Origin: Holosporales bacterium
GTDB taxonomy: Bacteria > Pseudomonadota > Alphaproteobacteria > Caedimonadales > UBA9215
Direction: 5' to 3'
NCBI GenBank assembly: GCA_003503995.1
Contig: DOCA01000093.1
Span: 5,627-12,728 of the forward strand
Length of the DNA: 7,102 bases
In this document: positions 5,802 to 7,102 of the stretch, piece after piece
Layout of the letters: each line of letters starts with the position of its first letter
How positions within the stretch are numbered: the first letter of the stretch is position 1
The notes under the pieces: generated by a model
Databases searched by the model: none
Seen by the model: only the letters and a program-made list of their open reading frames with translations
What the model was told of the DNA's origin: nothing
Translations under genes and position numbers: made by a program

Positions 5802-7018
5802 TGGGCTTCCTCCTGATTTGGGCGTTGTGTTAATACCACTTCAAAACGGTCAACATATTGATCAAAGGGAAGAATTTTTGGCGCTTTTCTAAATAGATTT
5901 TCCAAATGAGTGGCCTGTTCTTCCTGGGTGATTGTCCCTTGGCGTCGCACCGCAATATTGAGCTGTTGTTGTGTTGCTCCAAGGGCGCGCCAATGGAGTT
6001 CTTCTAAGCGGAAGTTAGGTTTCTGTTGGCTTTGAAGGGTTGTAATAATAGAGTCAGGGTGCTGAGAATTTTCTGCCATAAAGAGAATATTCTCTAAGGC
6101 CTCTAAGGATAAACCTGTCAGCTCTTTAGGGAGATTTTGCGCCGTTTGGATGAGAGTTTTTTCATGGGTGTATGCCTGGTAATAAGAAGCAGTCGTTTTC
6201 AAAAAGAAAGCCCCTGACAGTAACACAGCGCAAAGAGCTCCTTTTTTAAAAGCTTCGGCAATTTTTTGATGCTGTTGGTTTTTTCTGAGAGCTTTAAAAG
6301 AGTGAGATAAATTTTCAGAGAGGCGATCTAGCCATAACCAGTTTAGGCTTTGTTGGGGTCTGCTTTTTGGAAGAGGGGGGTCTTTATCCAAGTCATTTCG
6401 GGTTGTGATATCTGAGCTATCAATGGCATAGTCTCTTTGAATAAAATGGAGAGTATCTTTGATTTCATTTGAGGTGCTTTTATCCAAAAGTGTGTAACGT
6501 ACAAAAACAATGACGCCTTTGATCAAACACACGTGGCGAGCTCTATTATCAGTGGTTTTTGAAATCCAATAGAGGGCTGTTGTGGTGACCTCAGGTAACA
6601 AAAAGGCCTGCTGAAAAGAAAGAGGGTTCAGGCTTTTAACAAGAATTGCGTGATCGCAAAGAGCTTCTAACCACTGTTGCAAAAAGGGCGTTGAGGTTAG
6701 GCGCCAGAGGTTAATTGATTTATTTTTTGTTGCGATGGCAGCTGCTGCGATAAGCTTTGTGTCTTGGAGGTCAGGGTGGTTTTTTAGGGCTTGCTTGAGC
6801 TCAAAACGAGAAAGTTCTGGGAAATCATGACAGCTGTAAGACGCGCCTGGGAGGTCCGTATAAATATCAATAGAAGAGGGAGAAGAAAGGGTTTTTATCT
6901 GTGAAATGTCTTGAGGAGATTTCAAGACGAGTGTTTTATCCCGTGACGTATCATGGAAAAAGGCGGTGTGTTCTCCAATAATTAAATAAGGTCTGTTGCC
7001 AAAGCCTTTTAGTTTCAT
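5798..7018 (-). CDS. GspL-like / fused PilM-PilN-like assembly platform protein
   Basis: This 406-residue protein (numbering below counts one extra residue, from an in-frame TTG) has a long cytoplasmic region, one membrane span at about 261-278 (GALCAVLLSGAFFLKTTA) and a periplasmic part to the end. The cytoplasmic region has features of degenerate GspL/PilM actin-like domains: YLIIGEHTAFF near the start, FELKQALKNHP, LTSTPFLQQWLEALCDHA, and a repeated strand block near 147-178. No clear ATP-binding motifs are visible. The periplasmic part, with FRLEELHWRALGATQQQLNIAVRRQG (337-362), resembles the ferredoxin-like fold of GspL and PilN. I infer it links a cytoplasmic ATPase to the periplasmic platform. 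ATG at 7018 is preferred over TTG at 7021 because GGAGGG (7025-7030) lies 6 bases before it. The stop overlaps the next gene by 4 bases. Confidence 0.72.
   Translation of the reverse strand: MKLKGFGNRPYLIIGEHTAFFHDTSRDKTLVLKSPQDISQIKTLSSPSSIDIYTDLPGASYSCHDFPELSRFELKQALKNHPDLQDTKLIAAAAIATKNKSINLWRLTSTPFLQQWLEALCDHAILVKSLNPLSFQQAFLLPEVTTTALYWISKTTDNRARHVCLIKGVIVFVRYTLLDKSTSNEIKDTLHFIQRDYAIDSSDITTRNDLDKDPPLPKSRPQQSLNWLWLDRLSENLSHSFKALRKNQQHQKIAEAFKKGALCAVLLSGAFFLKTTASYYQAYTHEKTLIQTAQNLPKELTGLSLEALENILFMAENSQHPDSIITTLQSQQKPNFRLEELHWRALGATQQQLNIAVRRQGTITQEEQATHLENLFRKAPKILPFDQYVDRFEVVLTQRPNQEEAQ
5809..5814 (-). promoter_or_regulatory. Ribosome binding site of the PilO/GspM-like gene
   Basis: AGGAGG on the minus strand lies inside the last codons of the GspL-like gene, 7 bases before the ATG at 5801. 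It is a full consensus match and supports coupled translation across the 4-base overlap. Confidence 0.75.
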
Positions 7019-7102
7019 CAAAGACCCTCCAGAGAGCCAAGCCCTCCATAAAGAGGAAGGAAGATAGCACCAATAATAAAGAGTATAGTAGTTTAGTTTT
7101 GG
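7019..7102. other. Right-edge stretch upstream of the GspL-like gene, no gene assigned
   Basis: This 84-base stretch holds the ribosome site and no complete gene. On the minus strand one frame ends in TGA overlapping ATG 7018 (TGATG), which looks like coupling to an upstream gene. That frame, however, has a TAA close to the window edge and no ATG, GTG or TTG between. A TATACT at 7082-7087 could be a -10 box, but its -35 would lie mostly outside the window. Whether a gene or a promoter precedes the cassette cannot be settled here. Confidence 0.4.
7025..7030 (-). promoter_or_regulatory. Ribosome binding site deciding the start of the GspL-like gene
   Basis: GGAGGG on the minus strand is 6 bases from ATG 7018 but only 3 from the in-frame TTG at 7021. 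The ATG is therefore the likelier start. Confidence 0.65.

Noticed and set aside
7019..7021. TTG at 7021 as the start of the GspL-like gene
   Set aside because: It is only 3 bases from the GGAGGG ribosome site and is followed directly by an ATG at ideal spacing.

Overview
The window reads as chromosomal DNA of an alphaproteobacterium with modest GC content: about 47-48% over 240 hand-counted bases of proS, but 35% over 300 bases of the methyltransferase. Three features point to Alphaproteobacteria: the minus-strand order proS - lolC-type permease - lolD, a short 436-residue ProS without a full editing insertion, and a long alpha-type SspB ending in TMDTFRKK. The AT-leaning composition would suit a Holosporales-like or other host-associated lineage. 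That placement is inference and cannot be settled from this window.

Layout, left to right. Positions 1-2688 hold a minus-strand unit transcribed proS, then the lipoprotein-release permease, then lolD, which runs off the left edge. A 162-base divergent intergenic region (2689-2850) carries candidate back-to-back promoters, a 10-bp-arm palindrome on the sspB side and an 11-bp-period direct repeat on the proS side. Plus-strand sspB (2851-3321) is followed by an AT-rich class I methyltransferase (3384-4184). The methyltransferase converges on, and overlaps by 11 bases, a minus-strand LysE/RhtB-family exporter (4174-4800). The exporter's candidate promoter lies under a 25-bp near-perfect palindrome.

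From 4904 to 7018 three minus-strand genes overlap at both junctions. In transcription order they are a GspL-like protein (degenerate PilM-like cytoplasmic part, one membrane span, PilN-like periplasmic part), a PilO/GspM-like bitopic protein, and a small exported cysteine-rich protein with two CxxC motifs. Together they look like the inner-membrane assembly platform of a divergent type IV pilus or type II secretion-like machine, with an unassigned periplasmic partner at the end. The other components would be expected upstream, beyond the right edge.

The housekeeping half is ordinary: prolyl-tRNA charging, lipoprotein sorting to the outer membrane, and delivery of ssrA-tagged proteins to ClpXP. 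The parts worth a second look are the pilus/secretion-like cassette, its cysteine-rich terminal protein, and the two operator-like palindromes. I found no tRNA, rRNA, insertion sequence, CRISPR array or convincing rho-independent terminator. No gene-free stretch exceeds 300 bases.
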